DNA from: Vibrio profundi
GTDB taxonomy: Bacteria; Pseudomonadota; Gammaproteobacteria; Enterobacterales; Vibrionaceae
Reading direction: 5' to 3'
Length of the DNA stretch: 64,000 nt
NCBI RefSeq assembly: GCF_005281835.1
Contig: NZ_RZIS01000003.1
Coordinates: 372,001-436,000 of the forward strand
The notes under the pieces are model-generated. The model saw only the letters and a program-made list of their open reading frames with translations. It ran no database searches and was not told the DNA's origin. Every line of letters starts with the position of its first letter. The first letter of the stretch is position 1. A program made the translations under genes and the position numbers. Shown piece by piece: positions 36,383-46,191 of the stretch.

Positions 36383-37309
36383 TTAATTAGAGAGCTGCTT
36401 TGCCAAAAATGTATCGGTTTCTTCACGATTTGGAATCGACGTTTGTGCACCAAAACGGGTGACTGAGATAGCCGCTGCGGCGTGTGCAAATCGGATCGCA
36501 TCTTCGATAGGCATGTCTTCCATTAAACCAGTCACGAAAGCGCCGTTAAAAGTGTCGCCAGCTGCGGTTGTGTCTGTCGCATCCACGCGGAAACCAGGAA
36601 TCAGCTCACCACGGCCGTTTTGGCTTAACCAAACGCCTTTTGCGCCTAAGGTAATCATTACGATTTCAATACCTTTTAAGTGCAATTTATGGGCGGCTTG
36701 TTGCGCTGATTCGTTGTCCGTCACGGTAATGCCTGTCAGTACTTCAGCTTCAGTTTCATTTGGTGTAATGACATCAACACAAGACAATAGCGCGTCAGAC
36801 AATGGCCTTGCTGGCGCTGGGTTTAGAATGACGTTAGTTTTGTTGTCTTTTGCTACTCGCGCAGCGTATTCGATGCCTTCAATCGGTGTTTCAAGCTGGG
36901 TCAGCAGGTATTTCGCATTGCGGATTTTCTCTAAATGCGGCTCAATTTGTGCGCTTGTCAGCTTGTCGTTGGCCTCTGCCGATAAACAAATGCTATTTTC
37001 GCCAGATGCCGAAACTTGGATCATCGCGATGCCTGTCGGAGTACCTTCAGCCACGATAACACCATCGATGTTAATGCCGTCTTTGGCGAAATCTTGTCGA
37101 ATATTAATGCCAAACGGGTCGTCACCGACGCACGCAACGAAGCCAATGTCTGCATTCAAACGTGCTGCGGCAACGGCTTGGTTTGCGCCCTTACCACCAG
37201 GAATGACTTGATAATTACCACCAACGAGAGTTTCACCTGGACGAGGAAAAGAAGGAACTTGAAGTACATGGTCAGCGTTTACGCTACCTAAAACAATCAG
37301 TTGAGTCAT
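36383..37309 (-). CDS. rbsK: ribokinase
   Basis: 308 residues, PfkB-family kinase. The N-terminus LGSVNADHVLQVPSFPRPGE, the GGKGANQAVAAARL motif and the C-terminal DTTAAGDTFNGAFVTGL anion-hole motif define it. It makes ribose 5-phosphate. The start is set at ATG 37309 because the codons upstream to 37360 are not family-like. It is downstream of rbsB, with a G-rich hairpin in the gap. Confidence 0.93.
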   Translation of the reverse strand: MTQLIVLGSVNADHVLQVPSFPRPGETLVGGNYQVIPGGKGANQAVAAARLNADIGFVACVGDDPFGINIRQDFAKDGINIDGVIVAEGTPTGIAMIQVSASGENSICLSAEANDKLTSAQIEPHLEKIRNAKYLLTQLETPIEGIEYAARVAKDNKTNVILNPAPARPLSDALLSCVDVITPNETEAEVLTGITVTDNESAQQAAHKLHLKGIEIVMITLGAKGVWLSQNGRGELIPGFRVDATDTTAAGDTFNGAFVTGLMEDMPIEDAIRFAHAAAAISVTRFGAQTSIPNREETDTFLAKQLSN

Positions 37310-37394
37310 GATACGAGCCTTATGATATATCGTATTTGAAAATGCATTGTGATTGTTCATTTATGATGAATAACGACAATGAACTTTCGAAAAA

Positions 37395-37418
37395 TCAGGG
37401 GGTAGGGGGACCCCCTGA
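37395..37418. other. G-rich intercistronic hairpin, rbsB-rbsK
   Basis: Inverted repeat TCAGGGGGT (37395-37403) and ACCCCCTGA (37410-37418) with loop AGGGGG, in the 127-base gap between rbsB (stop 37437) and rbsK (start 37309). A second C-run on the transcript side could pair alternatively. It probably stabilises rbsB mRNA or lowers rbsK expression. Confidence 0.65.
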
Positions 37419-37436
37419 GGAATTACAGGAACCTAA

Positions 37437-38315
37437 TTACTGAGAGATTACTTTCAGTGGAACAGGTACGTAAGCATCAACAGTTTGACCTTTCAGTACT
37501 TTGTCTGCCATTTCGATACCTAAAGAACCAATCATGTCAGGTTGTTGTGCAACAGTTGCAGCTAGCTTACCGCGGTTTACTGCAGCAATACCGTCTTCAG
37601 TGCCATCAAAGCCAACGATCATTACGTCTTTACCTGAAGCTTGTACCGCGCGTAGTGCACCAAGTGCCATCTCGTCATTCTGAGCGAATACTGCTTGAAC
37701 ATCTGGGTTAGCAGCTAGCAAGTTTTCCATTACGTTCAGACCTTTAGTACGGTCGAAATCAGCTGGTTGGCTAGCAAGTAGCTCTAGGCCGCTGCCGTCT
37801 ACAGCGTTCATGAAACCTTCGCCACGCTCACGTGCAGCAGAAGTACCAGCGATACCTTCAAGTTGGATAACCTTCGCTTTCTCGCCTACTTTTTCCATGA
37901 TGAAGTGACCCGCCATTTCACCACCGATAACGTTATCAGAAGCAATGTGGCTTACTACGTCGCCACGGCTTGCGCCACGGTCAAGTGTAAGTACTGGGAT
38001 GTTTGAGCGGTTTGCCATGCGAATTGCATTAGACACAGCATCTGAATCAGTTGGGTTGATTAGGATAGCTTTCACACCACGAATAGTAAGATCTTCGATG
38101 TTTGATAGCTCTTTACTTGGATCGTTTTGAGAATCAAGAACGATAAGCTTGTAGCCTAGCTCTTCTGCTTTCGCTTCTGCACCGTCTTTCATCGTTACAA
38201 AGAAAGGGTTGTTAAGAGTTGATAGTACGATAGCCATTGTATCTTGCGCCTGTGCAGACACAGATACAGAAGTTGAAAGTACAGCAGCAGAAATTAAAGT
38301 TGCTAATTTTTTCAT
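37437..38315 (-). CDS. rbsB: ribose-binding periplasmic protein
   Basis: 292 residues with a signal peptide ending near AQAQ (residue 23), then [20 protein letters not shown], the standard RbsB opening. The sugar-binding periplasmic fold continues to residue 290. It delivers D-ribose to RbsAC. It is followed on the transcript by a strong hairpin and then rbsK. Confidence 0.95.
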   Translation of the reverse strand: MKKLATLISAAVLSTSVSVSAQAQDTMAIVLSTLNNPFFVTMKDGAEAKAEELGYKLIVLDSQNDPSKELSNIEDLTIRGVKAILINPTDSDAVSNAIRMANRSNIPVLTLDRGASRGDVVSHIASDNVIGGEMAGHFIMEKVGEKAKVIQLEGIAGTSAARERGEGFMNAVDGSGLELLASQPADFDRTKGLNVMENLLAANPDVQAVFAQNDEMALGALRAVQASGKDVMIVGFDGTEDGIAAVNRGKLAATVAQQPDMIGSLGIEMADKVLKGQTVDAYVPVPLKVISQ

Positions 38316-38430
38316 CGTTTTAGTCCTTTGTGTAGAGTGAGCTAGGGATGTTCCAACCCCAGCTCTAATTGTTATCTTGTTTACGTTAAGTAAGATTTTG
38401 CGTTAGTGAGCTTTGCTAAGCTTTTGAACG

Positions 38431-39426
38431 CTATTTATTTTTATTGTCTACCAATACCGCCAGAAGAATAACCACTGCTTTTGCAATCATCTGGTAGTAA
38501 GAAGATACGTCTAATAGGTTTAGTGCGTTGTTTAGGAAGCCGATGATAAGCGCGCCTATCAAAGTGCCCATGATTCGACCACGTCCACCTGCTAAGCTTG
38601 TACCACCAAGTACAACCGCTGCGATAGCATCTAGCTCATAGCCCATACCAGCTGTCGGCTGCGCAGATGAAAGGCGAGACGCGACGATAATGCCTGCAAC
38701 AGCAGCAAGTAGGCCACAAATTGCGTACACACCGATTTTTACTTTGTCTACGTCGATACCAGATAGGCGAGTTGCAGATTCATTACCACCAAGTGCGTAC
38801 ACGTAGCGGCCGAAACGAGTGTGATTAAGTAGGTACCAAACCGCTGCGAATACCACAACCATGATCCATACTGGAACAGGAATACCCATTGCGTAACCTG
38901 TACCAAACCAAGCGAAAGCGTCAGCTGTATCTGTGAAACCTGTCGAGATTGGACGACCGTCTGTGTAAACCATGGTCACACCACGAAGTAGAGTCATGGT
39001 TACTAAGGTTGCAATGAAAGCTTGCACTTTACCCTTGGCGATAATGATACCGCTTATCGCACCCAAAGCAGCACCCGCAACTAATGCGGTTGGCACAGCA
39101 ACGAGTACAGGGACTTCCATGGCGATTAAGCTGGCCGCGAAAGCGCCACAAAGTGCTAGGACTGAGCCAACACTTAAATCAATACCAGCGGTTAGGATAA
39201 CTAGAGTCATACCCACTGCGATAATCGCGTTAACCGAGGTTTGGCGAAGAATGTTCAGAATGTTGTCGACTGTGAAAAAGTTCGGATTTAAGAAAGACAC
39301 AACAACAATTAAGAAGATCAAAGCGATCAATGATTTCTGTTCAATTAGCCATTCTTTGCTGATTAGTGGCTTTTTAGCTGGTGCCAACTCTTTGTTCGCG
39401 TCTTTAGTTTTGCTCATGGTACTCAT
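38431..39426 (-). CDS. rbsC: ribose ABC transporter permease
   Basis: 331 residues, with about 8 to 10 membrane segments ([40 protein letters not shown]). The DLSVGS and [20 protein letters not shown] motifs are typical of the RbsC/AraH family. It overlaps rbsA by four bases (39423-39426), so translation is coupled, and rbsB lies 115 bases downstream. Confidence 0.95.
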   Translation of the reverse strand: MSTMSKTKDANKELAPAKKPLISKEWLIEQKSLIALIFLIVVVSFLNPNFFTVDNILNILRQTSVNAIIAVGMTLVILTAGIDLSVGSVLALCGAFAASLIAMEVPVLVAVPTALVAGAALGAISGIIIAKGKVQAFIATLVTMTLLRGVTMVYTDGRPISTGFTDTADAFAWFGTGYAMGIPVPVWIMVVVFAAVWYLLNHTRFGRYVYALGGNESATRLSGIDVDKVKIGVYAICGLLAAVAGIIVASRLSSAQPTAGMGYELDAIAAVVLGGTSLAGGRGRIMGTLIGALIIGFLNNALNLLDVSSYYQMIAKAVVILLAVLVDNKNK

Positions 39427-40928
39427 GCTGCGTCCTCGTTAATCTTTTTACCGACCGCACACGCCAGTAGTAATTCTTGGTTTGCTTCTTTTGCGTCAAA
39501 TTCACCGCTGATACGGCCTTCATGCATCACTAAGATGCGGTCACTCATTCCTAAAACTTCTGGCATCTCTGATGAAACTAAGATGATGCTCATGCCATCG
39601 GCTTTGAACTTATTAATGAGTTGGTAAATCTCTTTTTTCGCACCGACATCGACACCACGGGTTGGTTCATCAAGAATCAGTACTTTTGGTTTCGTCATTA
39701 AGCCTTTGGCTATAGCAACTTTTTGCTGGTTACCACCTGAAAGGTTGCCAATGATTTGTTCGCGAGTTGGTGTTTTGATGTTGAATAGCTTGATAAAGTC
39801 GTCAACGGCAATCACTTCGTCGCTGTGCTGCAATTGACCGTTCTTGGTCAAGATATCCAGTGAGCAAAGTGACATGTTTTCTTTCACAGAAAGGCCTAAC
39901 ACTAAGCCATCACCTTTACGATCTTCAGAGATGTAAGCAATACCATTCGATAGGCCATCTTTCGGACTTACAGGGTTGATGGTTTTGTTTTCAAGGTTAA
40001 TAACGCCGCGTTCACTTGGTAGGGCACCATAAATCACTTTCATCAGTTCGGTACGGCCAGCGCCCATAAGACCTGACACACCAAGGATTTCGCCACGTTT
40101 TAAGTTAAAGCTAACGTCATGGACACCTGAGCCCGTTAAGCCAATAACTTCAAGGCATGTTTCGCCATGGCTTTGTTCAATACGTGGATATTGTTCATCT
40201 AGCTTACGGCCAACCATCATTTCAATGAGGCCATCTTCGTTTATGTCTTTGACTTCGCATTGGCCGATGAATTTGCCGTCTCGCAGTACCGTGATGTCAT
40301 CACAAATTTCAAAGATCTCTTTCAAACGGTGAGAGATATAAACAATGCCGCAGCCTGCATCACGCAGTTCGTTGATGACTTTAAACAACGATTCCGTTTC
40401 CGTATCTGTTAGCGCATCAGTAGGTTCATCCATGATGATCACTTTAGATTCGAAGGACAGTGCTTTGGCGATTTCAACCATTTGCTGTTCACCAAGACTT
40501 AGCTGACCAAGTGGTGTTTTCGAACTGTGTTTTACATTAAGGCGCTTTAATAGCTTGTCCGCTTCTTGGTACATTTCGTTCCAAAGAATACGCCCCATAG
40601 AACCAGTAATTTCGCGGCCTAAGAAGATATTTTCAGCAATGGTTAACTCAGGAATTAAGTTAAGTTCTTGGTGAATGATACTAATGCCAGCTTCTTGAGA
40701 ATCACGAGGGCCTTTAAAAGCGGCCGGTTTGCCTTGGTAGGCAATCGAACCAGCGTCTAAGTGATAAATGCCGGTTAGCACTTTCATCAGAGTTGACTTT
40801 CCTGCTCCGTTTTCTCCCATCAACGCCATTACACGTCCCGGATAAACATTGAGGCTTGCCTTATCCAAAGCTTTAACACCTGGGAAGGCTTTCTCAATAG
40901 AGCTAAGTTCTAAAATGGCTTGAGTCAT
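39423..40928 (-). CDS. rbsA: ribose ABC transporter ATP-binding protein
   Basis: 501 residues, with two tandem ATPase domains: the first has a full Walker A (GENGAGKST) and [15 protein letters not shown], the second has a degenerate Walker A ([10 protein letters not shown]) but a good signature ([15 protein letters not shown]), as is normal for RbsA-type proteins. It powers RbsC. It starts about 40 bases after rbsD. Confidence 0.95.
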   Translation of the reverse strand: MTQAILELSSIEKAFPGVKALDKASLNVYPGRVMALMGENGAGKSTLMKVLTGIYHLDAGSIAYQGKPAAFKGPRDSQEAGISIIHQELNLIPELTIAENIFLGREITGSMGRILWNEMYQEADKLLKRLNVKHSSKTPLGQLSLGEQQMVEIAKALSFESKVIIMDEPTDALTDTETESLFKVINELRDAGCGIVYISHRLKEIFEICDDITVLRDGKFIGQCEVKDINEDGLIEMMVGRKLDEQYPRIEQSHGETCLEVIGLTGSGVHDVSFNLKRGEILGVSGLMGAGRTELMKVIYGALPSERGVINLENKTINPVSPKDGLSNGIAYISEDRKGDGLVLGLSVKENMSLCSLDILTKNGQLQHSDEVIAVDDFIKLFNIKTPTREQIIGNLSGGNQQKVAIAKGLMTKPKVLILDEPTRGVDVGAKKEIYQLINKFKADGMSIILVSSEMPEVLGMSDRILVMHEGRISGEFDAKEANQELLLACAVGKKINEDAA

Positions 40929-40967
40929 GTAGGTTCCTTACTCGGGGCCAGAATAAATAAAATGGGG

Positions 40968-41387
40968 CTAAAAAGTTACACCAGCTTGGAAGATCACGTT
41001 CGCGTATGGGGTGCATTCACCTGTGCGAATAACAGCACGACTATCGTTCGTACGCTGTTTAAAGTCTTCGTGGCTGACATAAGTAATCTTGATTTCTTTA
41101 TCGCTGCGAGCTTGTTCCATCTTAAGTTGATCGATCAATACTTTGTGGTGTTCAGGGCTTACAGATTTGAATTCTTCAGCGATAACCACGCCTTCAATTT
41201 GAGACTCGTCTAGCATGGTTTTTACGGTTTGTTGAAAGCTTGGAACGCCATGAGTCAGCGCTAGGTCAATACGACGTACATGGTCAGGAATTGGCAGTCC
41301 TGCGTCACAGATAGTGATCTCATCGGTATGGCCTAACGTAGCCACTAAATAAGAGAGATCGGAATTTATTAGAGTACTTTTTTTCAT
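40968..41387 (-). CDS. rbsD: D-ribose pyranase
   Basis: 139 residues, the standard RbsD length, with start MKKSTLINSDLSYLVATLGH and a conserved DEITICDAGLPIP stretch. It converts the beta-pyranose form of ribose to the furanose form used by RbsK. It is the first gene of the rbs operon, downstream of two RbsR-type operators. I set the start at 41387 because the extra 16 residues to 41435 are not in the family. Confidence 0.94.
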   Translation of the reverse strand: MKKSTLINSDLSYLVATLGHTDEITICDAGLPIPDHVRRIDLALTHGVPSFQQTVKTMLDESQIEGVVIAEEFKSVSPEHHKVLIDQLKMEQARSDKEIKITYVSHEDFKQRTNDSRAVIRTGECTPYANVIFQAGVTF

Positions 41388-41443
41388 AACACTACCTATT
41401 ACTAATATCGTTTGATGGGATGAGAAAAAGCTCAAGAAAAGCC

Positions 41444-41459
41444 ATCGAAACGTTTCGAT
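41444..41459. promoter_or_regulatory. RbsR operator, proximal
   Basis: Perfect 16-bp palindrome ATCGAAACGTTTCGAT, with the core CGAAACGTTTCG as in known RbsR operators. It lies about 57 bases upstream of the rbsD start codon. Confidence 0.85.
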
Positions 41460-41508
41460 AGTGATAATAGTGAGTTATTTATGAATTGCACAGTTAGATG
41501 TAAAAGAG

Positions 41509-41524
41509 TGTGACTACGATCATC
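41509..41524. promoter_or_regulatory. possible CRP site
   Basis: TGTGACTACGATCATC fits TGTGA-N6-TCACA with a perfect left half and three of five bases on the right. It overlaps the edge of the distal RbsR operator. Confidence 0.4.
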
Positions 41525-41538
41525 GAAACGTTTCGATG
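41521..41538. promoter_or_regulatory. RbsR operator, distal
   Basis: Perfect 18-bp palindrome CATCGAAACGTTTCGATG, with the same core as the proximal site and 78 bases from it centre to centre. Confidence 0.8.
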
Positions 41539-41975
41539 GGCTGTTTTTTGGTGATCTTTGTCACTAAAAAAGCCATATTGAACAAATATGAGCCTGATTT
41601 AATAGGCTCGGTCAAGACTACATGTGAAACAAAGCAGGGGAACCGAGCATAAAAATGAACGTTATTATTTGTTGCTTAAACGTCAGGATCTAAGGGGGTG
41701 TAGATATTCCGTTTTATGTGATTTGGTTGAGTGAAAGGTTCTGATCAAATATTGACTTCTATCCCAAATTCATTGCCAGTAAGTTCTATATTTAACAATA
41801 GGTTAGTGTCAAATTTATGAATCGTGTTTTATACGTAATATTGAGCCGTGCCAATGTTCTTTAGTGAGATTGATTGATATTTGGAATCATTCTATGCAAA
41901 TTCATATTATCAAATTGAATGGTTATGAATACGAATGCATTCTTTGTTCTGTCTATTACAAATGAGAGCAATAAT

Positions 41976-43406
41976 ATGAATACACGGCTAGGCAATAAAT
42001 CAAAACTAACATTAGCAATGTTGGCATTAGGTATGTCTTCATTAGCAATTTCATCAGAAGGTAACGTGAATTATGGCGTTGTCTCCAGTCAAGAAGGGGC
42101 TTCAGCAAGCAGTTATGCTTGGCTATATACAGACAGCTTTAAACCGTACCCTGAAATGGCAGAGTTCGCGTTCGACAACATCCATCATGAACATTCTCAA
42201 GACCACGATTTGAATACGTATTGGCGCCCAGAGCATCAAGTCAATGAGTGGTTAATGCAAAGTTTGGATAAACCAGAAGTAGTCACGCGCTATTCGATTC
42301 AAGGCGAAAATAGTGACATGCACCCGGAACACTGGATTCTGCAAGGAAGTGTCGATGGGGAAACTTGGAAAACACTCGATGAGCGAGTGAACATGGAATT
42401 TGATTCCCGTGAGACCAAAACATTCGATGTGAATAAAGAAAACCAAGGTTCATATCTGTTTTATCGTTTCTTCTTTCCAAGCAATGTTAAACCGATTGCC
42501 ATAACAGAAGCTAAGTTGATGGTGCAAACCAATGATGGGGGAGACATCCCAAAACCGGACGACAGCAGAATGGTGATCAGTGATTCCGATGATTATCTCA
42601 CTATTAAGCTTACACCTGATGAATACCACCTATGGAATAGTACGAGTATTAATGTAAGTGATCATGCTAAAGAACTGACTAAAGAAATAATGGCGAAATT
42701 CAGTGATGACTTTGATTTCATTATCTACATTATGAACAACAAAACGCGCCCTCAAATCATGCCTTTTGGTGAATTTGCTTTTGTTAAGAACGATACACAG
42801 GGGGTTGGGTTACACCAGTTTGATAATAGCCAAGCATTTGGGACGGCAGGAAAGTTACAAGGGGTATTTGGATTATATGGTTCTATGAATGAAGCGGGTG
42901 TCATGAAAGCGCTCCACTTAGATGCTTCCCTTCACGAACTATTTCATCGTTGGGGGAATTGGATCGTAGATCAAACCTCTTATGGTCATTGGGACTATGT
43001 TAATGGTGTATTGAGAAACGCGAGTGTATTCGCTCCGATAGAACTGTATTTAATGGGCTTGATTGGAAACCCATATAGTGATGACTCAGACCTGTGGGAT
43101 TTAGACAGCAAAATTGTGTACGACACGTGGAGCGAAGATCCGCAATTCGCAGTTCGCAATCCAGCTTTAGGGCAGGCTCAAACGTCTTTCAAAGGCTTGG
43201 TTGTATTACTTACAGAAGAAGGAAAGCCGTTGAGTAGAAGTATGGAGCATAGGTTCGCGGCTAATGTTTACAACTTCATGAGATCGGATGGTAATCATAA
43301 AACCTACAACAATGGTGAAGTTGTGAGCCGAAACTTTTGGAATGCTACAGGTGGTCGCGCCACTATTGAGCTTGATGGGTTGAACGCCTCACAAATTAAA
43401 CCTTAG
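41976..43406 (+). CDS. secreted putative zinc metalloprotease with discoidin-like domain
   Basis: 476 residues. A signal peptide of about 25 residues is followed by an F5/8 type C (discoidin)-like region (about 28-185, with HDLNTYWRPEHQVNEWLMQS and IQGENSDMHPEHWILQGSVD) and a C-terminal region with LHELFHRWGNW, whose HExxH residues are H320, E321 and H324, plus a likely third ligand in APIELYLMGLIG (E356). The motif suggests a zinc metallopeptidase; the family is not named confidently. It could act on glycoproteins or extracellular matrix. The start at 41976 is preferred because the signal peptide follows directly. Confidence 0.6.
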   Translation: MNTRLGNKSKLTLAMLALGMSSLAISSEGNVNYGVVSSQEGASASSYAWLYTDSFKPYPEMAEFAFDNIHHEHSQDHDLNTYWRPEHQVNEWLMQSLDKPEVVTRYSIQGENSDMHPEHWILQGSVDGETWKTLDERVNMEFDSRETKTFDVNKENQGSYLFYRFFFPSNVKPIAITEAKLMVQTNDGGDIPKPDDSRMVISDSDDYLTIKLTPDEYHLWNSTSINVSDHAKELTKEIMAKFSDDFDFIIYIMNNKTRPQIMPFGEFAFVKNDTQGVGLHQFDNSQAFGTAGKLQGVFGLYGSMNEAGVMKALHLDASLHELFHRWGNWIVDQTSYGHWDYVNGVLRNASVFAPIELYLMGLIGNPYSDDSDLWDLDSKIVYDTWSEDPQFAVRNPALGQAQTSFKGLVVLLTEEGKPLSRSMEHRFAANVYNFMRSDGNHKTYNNGEVVSRNFWNATGGRATIELDGLNASQIKP

Positions 43407-43640
43407 AAAATGAGCTGTAATCTAGGTTTATAGTGGATAACACGGAATAGGCACGTCATATGTTTAACTTTGGAAATGTTGATATCTGGCGCTGCCTAAT
43501 TTGTATTTGAGGGAGGCAGCACCAGGTACGGGTTATTGGTTCGTGTGGGAATAAAGGTAGCTTTGTTATAAATGATGGTTGCATTTGTAATATCTATAGA
43601 ATTACAGTGAAAGATAATTCATAACATTCAAGGATTGATC

Positions 43641-44267
43641 ATGTTTCCCATCGAAGTTGTTGTAACTTATACCTTAGCTTGTTTGCTATTGGTGATTTCA
43701 CCCGGCCCCGATAACTTATTGGCCATAGGTCGAGGATTAAGCCAAGGTAAATTGGCCGCAGTCGTTTCAGGGGCGTCATCTGGAATGGGAATCATCTTTC
43801 ATGTGTTAGCGGCGACCTTCGGGCTTACTTTGCTCATTCAAACATCAGAAATGGCGTTTTATGTTGTGAAGTTTGTCGGGGCAGCTTATCTAATTTGGTT
43901 AGGCATTAAAGTGCTACGCTCAAAAAATTTGTTTTCATTAGAGCCTGCTAAGAAGCAATCATTGAAAACAATATTCACGACGGGCTTTTTATCAGCAGCG
44001 CTTAACCCTAAACCGGGAATGTTTGTACTCGCGTTTGTTCCGCAGTTTGTAAACCCTCAACTAGGCTCAGTGACAACTCAAATGGTCGGATATGGCGCAT
44101 GGTTCGCTTTACTCACAGCGATTGGGTTTAGTTTGATGGGAGTTTTTTCTTCAAAGCTAGCTGGATGGTTACGCAGTAAACCTAAGCTTGTTTCTGGACT
44201 GAATATTGGCGCTGGAGTCACATTTGTATCGTCTGGATTAGCTGTTGCGTTTATGAAACAGCGATAA
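43641..44267 (+). CDS. LysE/RhtB family amino-acid exporter
   Basis: 208 residues with about six membrane helices. SPGPDNLLAIGRGLSQGKLA near the N-terminus and ALNPKPGMFVLAFVPQFVNP are family hallmarks. The start is ATG 43641 because AAGGA ends 6 bases before it. It is followed by a second LysE-type gene, but the two are about 110 bases apart. Substrate is unknown. Confidence 0.88.
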   Translation: MFPIEVVVTYTLACLLLVISPGPDNLLAIGRGLSQGKLAAVVSGASSGMGIIFHVLAATFGLTLLIQTSEMAFYVVKFVGAAYLIWLGIKVLRSKNLFSLEPAKKQSLKTIFTTGFLSAALNPKPGMFVLAFVPQFVNPQLGSVTTQMVGYGAWFALLTAIGFSLMGVFSSKLAGWLRSKPKLVSGLNIGAGVTFVSSGLAVAFMKQR

Positions 44268-44375
44268 GCATTATCTTATATAGCAATAGCTTACAATCCG
44301 TTATTGCTATATAACCCTATCTACTAATGATAGATTGGTAAAGGGTTTATAAAAGTTAGCAGGGCGTACATATTG

Positions 44376-44975
44376 ATGTCGACATACATCGCAGGCTTTT
44401 CACTAGGTTTATCTTTAATACTTGCGATCGGTTCGCAAAATGCTTTTGTACTCAAACAAGGGTTGAAGAAACAGCACGTATTTTTAGTCTGTTTTGTTTG
44501 TGCTCTATCAGATGCGATTTTAATTTCATTTGGTGTTGCAGGGTTTGGATCGATCGTTCAAACATTTCCAATCATTGAAGTGACGGCACGCTATGGCGGT
44601 GCGTTATTTTTAACGGCCTACGCGCTACTTAGTTTCCGCTCAGCGATTACTACTGATCACGCATTGAGAGCAAATGCAGAATCACAAAACTCAATAGTTA
44701 AAGTCATCTCAACTTGTCTTGCATTTACTTGGCTGAACCCTCATGTCTACTTAGATACCGTAGTGTTATTGGGTTCTATTTCCACCCAATATCAGCCGGA
44801 ACATTGGAAGTTTGGTATTGGCGCTGTGTTCGGGTCATTTGTTTTCTTTTTTAGCTTGGGTTACGGAGCCCGCGTACTTGCACCTATATTTGCGAAACCT
44901 AAGGCTTGGAAAATCTTAGAGCTGCTGGTTGGGGTCATGATGTTAAGCATTGCAGTCTCATTAATATTAGTTTGA
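44376..44975 (+). CDS. LysE/ArgO family amino-acid exporter
   Basis: 199 residues with six membrane segments. GFSLGLSLILAIGSQNAFVL is the standard opening of the LysE/ArgO group (basic amino-acid exporters), and FTWLNPHVYLDTVVLLGS is a second family motif. Export of arginine or lysine is the usual role but is not proven here. Confidence 0.88.
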   Translation: MSTYIAGFSLGLSLILAIGSQNAFVLKQGLKKQHVFLVCFVCALSDAILISFGVAGFGSIVQTFPIIEVTARYGGALFLTAYALLSFRSAITTDHALRANAESQNSIVKVISTCLAFTWLNPHVYLDTVVLLGSISTQYQPEHWKFGIGAVFGSFVFFFSLGYGARVLAPIFAKPKAWKILELLVGVMMLSIAVSLILV

Positions 44976-45059
44976 GAGCATAAAATGTAACGCGGTTTTA
45001 ACCCGCGTTTATTTGGCGAGTCAGACACTAAATACATTGTTAAATAAGGGTTGGATACT

Positions 45060-45377
45060 ATGATTTTTACTACTACCGATACTGTTCCTGGTAAGGATAT
45101 TGATTCTGTGGTTGGAGTGGTGACGGGAAACGTTGTTCAATCGAAACACGTTGGTCGAGATATTATGGCTGGTTTAAAAAGCATCGTTGGTGGTGAACTA
45201 GCGGGATATACTGAAATGATGAGTGAAGCGCGTGATATTGCAATAGAAAGGTTGGTTAAAGACGCTCAAGATTTAGGTGCGGATGCAATTGTCGGTATAC
45301 GTTTTACTACCAGTGCAGTCACTGATGGAGCATCGGAAATAATGGCGTTTGGCACAGCGGTTAAATTGAAGAAATAG
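45060..45377 (+). CDS. YbjQ family heavy-metal-binding domain protein
   Basis: 105 residues, matching the YbjQ/UPF0145 family with VVGVVTGNVVQSKHVGRDIM and LGADAIVGIRFTTSAVTDGA. The function of the family is unproven; the fold resembles a heavy-metal-binding domain. The ATG at 45060 is preceded by AAGGG. The next gene starts 25 bases after the stop, so the small genes here may be one transcript. Confidence 0.88.
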   Translation: MIFTTTDTVPGKDIDSVVGVVTGNVVQSKHVGRDIMAGLKSIVGGELAGYTEMMSEARDIAIERLVKDAQDLGADAIVGIRFTTSAVTDGASEIMAFGTAVKLKK

Positions 45378-45402
45378 AAATTGGGATATCAAGGACGATA
45401 CG

Positions 45403-45804
45403 ATGACGATAGCAGGAAGTTGTTTATGCGGGCAGGTTACTTTTGAGTCTAAGAATACTTTTAAGTACTTCCACTTATGCCACTGCAAACAATGTCAAAA
45501 AACAACGGGTTCGGCACATGCGTCGAATCTTTTTACATCGCCTGATTATGTCGTTTGGTTAACAGGGCAAGAACTTGTGAAACGCTTTGACGTTCCTGGA
45601 CGAGCGATATCCAAAGCGTTCTGTACCGAATGTGGCTGTGGGGTTCCGTATTTGACGGCGTCAGGTAAATTAATGGTTGTTCCTGCTGGTAGTTTAGATG
45701 GTACGCCAAACTTACTTCCACAGGACAATATCTTTTGTTCGGAAAAAGCCAGTTGGTACGAACATGGAATTGAAGCAAAACAGTTTGATGCATTTCCTGA
45801 ATAA
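45403..45804 (+). CDS. GFA family (glutathione-dependent formaldehyde-activating-like) protein
   Basis: 133 residues. Zinc-binding cysteines are in GSCLCGQVTF (C7, C9), HLCHCKQCQKTTGSAHASN (C26, C28, C31) and FCTECGCGVPY. This is the Gfa fold (DUF/CENP-V). Most members are not true formaldehyde enzymes, so the substrate is unknown. It is followed by an MmcQ-family gene 24 bases later. Confidence 0.9.
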   Translation: MTIAGSCLCGQVTFESKNTFKYFHLCHCKQCQKTTGSAHASNLFTSPDYVVWLTGQELVKRFDVPGRAISKAFCTECGCGVPYLTASGKLMVVPAGSLDGTPNLLPQDNIFCSEKASWYEHGIEAKQFDAFPE

Positions 45805-45828
45805 CGGTTTTGCAAATAGGGTTTCGTC

Positions 45829-46191
45829 ATGGATTACGAGAAATTTAATGAGTTTTGTGCCCGTTTAACTGCCACGTCTTATGTCGTTCAGTGGGGAGGT
45901 GCTCATGTATGGAAAGTCGGTGGCAAAGTGTTTGCGATAGGAGGCTGGGGGCCTGATGACGAGCCCGCCTATACTTTTAAGACCTCGACATTAAATTTTG
46001 ATTTTTTGAGTAACAATGAGGGGTATCGCCCAGCGCCTTATTTTGCTAATCGTGGTATGAAATGGATACAACAAGTAGACACGTCAAGCTCGCTCGATGA
46101 GGAGTTAGAGTATTACTTGGTAGAATCTCATCGTTTGGCCTCTCTGAACTTGTCTAAAGCCAAACAAAAAGAACTAGGCCTCAACCAATAG
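45829..46191 (+). CDS. MmcQ/YjbR family DNA-binding-like protein
   Basis: 120 residues with KVGGKVFAIGGWG, TFKTSTLNFDFLS, RPAPYFANRGMKWIQQVD and YYLVESHRLASLNLSKAKQK, as in the MmcQ/YjbR family (CyaY-like fold). The biological role is unknown. It is the last gene of the small-gene run at 45.0-46.2 kb, possibly transcribed with GFA and YbjQ. Confidence 0.85.
   Translation: MDYEKFNEFCARLTATSYVVQWGGAHVWKVGGKVFAIGGWGPDDEPAYTFKTSTLNFDFLSNNEGYRPAPYFANRGMKWIQQVDTSSSLDEELEYYLVESHRLASLNLSKAKQKELGLNQ

Larger units (their letters stand above)
41388..41975. other. 588-base intergenic region
   Basis: The left third carries two RbsR-type operators and a candidate CRP site, listed separately, and must hold the rbs promoter. 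From about 41580 to 41975 the sequence is AT-rich with no gene of note and should hold the promoter of the divergent metalloprotease-like gene. I see no strong hairpin there. Confidence 0.5.

Noticed and set aside
36459..37211. A 250-codon open frame on the plus strand opposite rbsK
   Set aside because: It lies entirely within the ribokinase gene on the other strand and has Ala/Ser-rich composition typical of a shadow frame; no family motif is seen.
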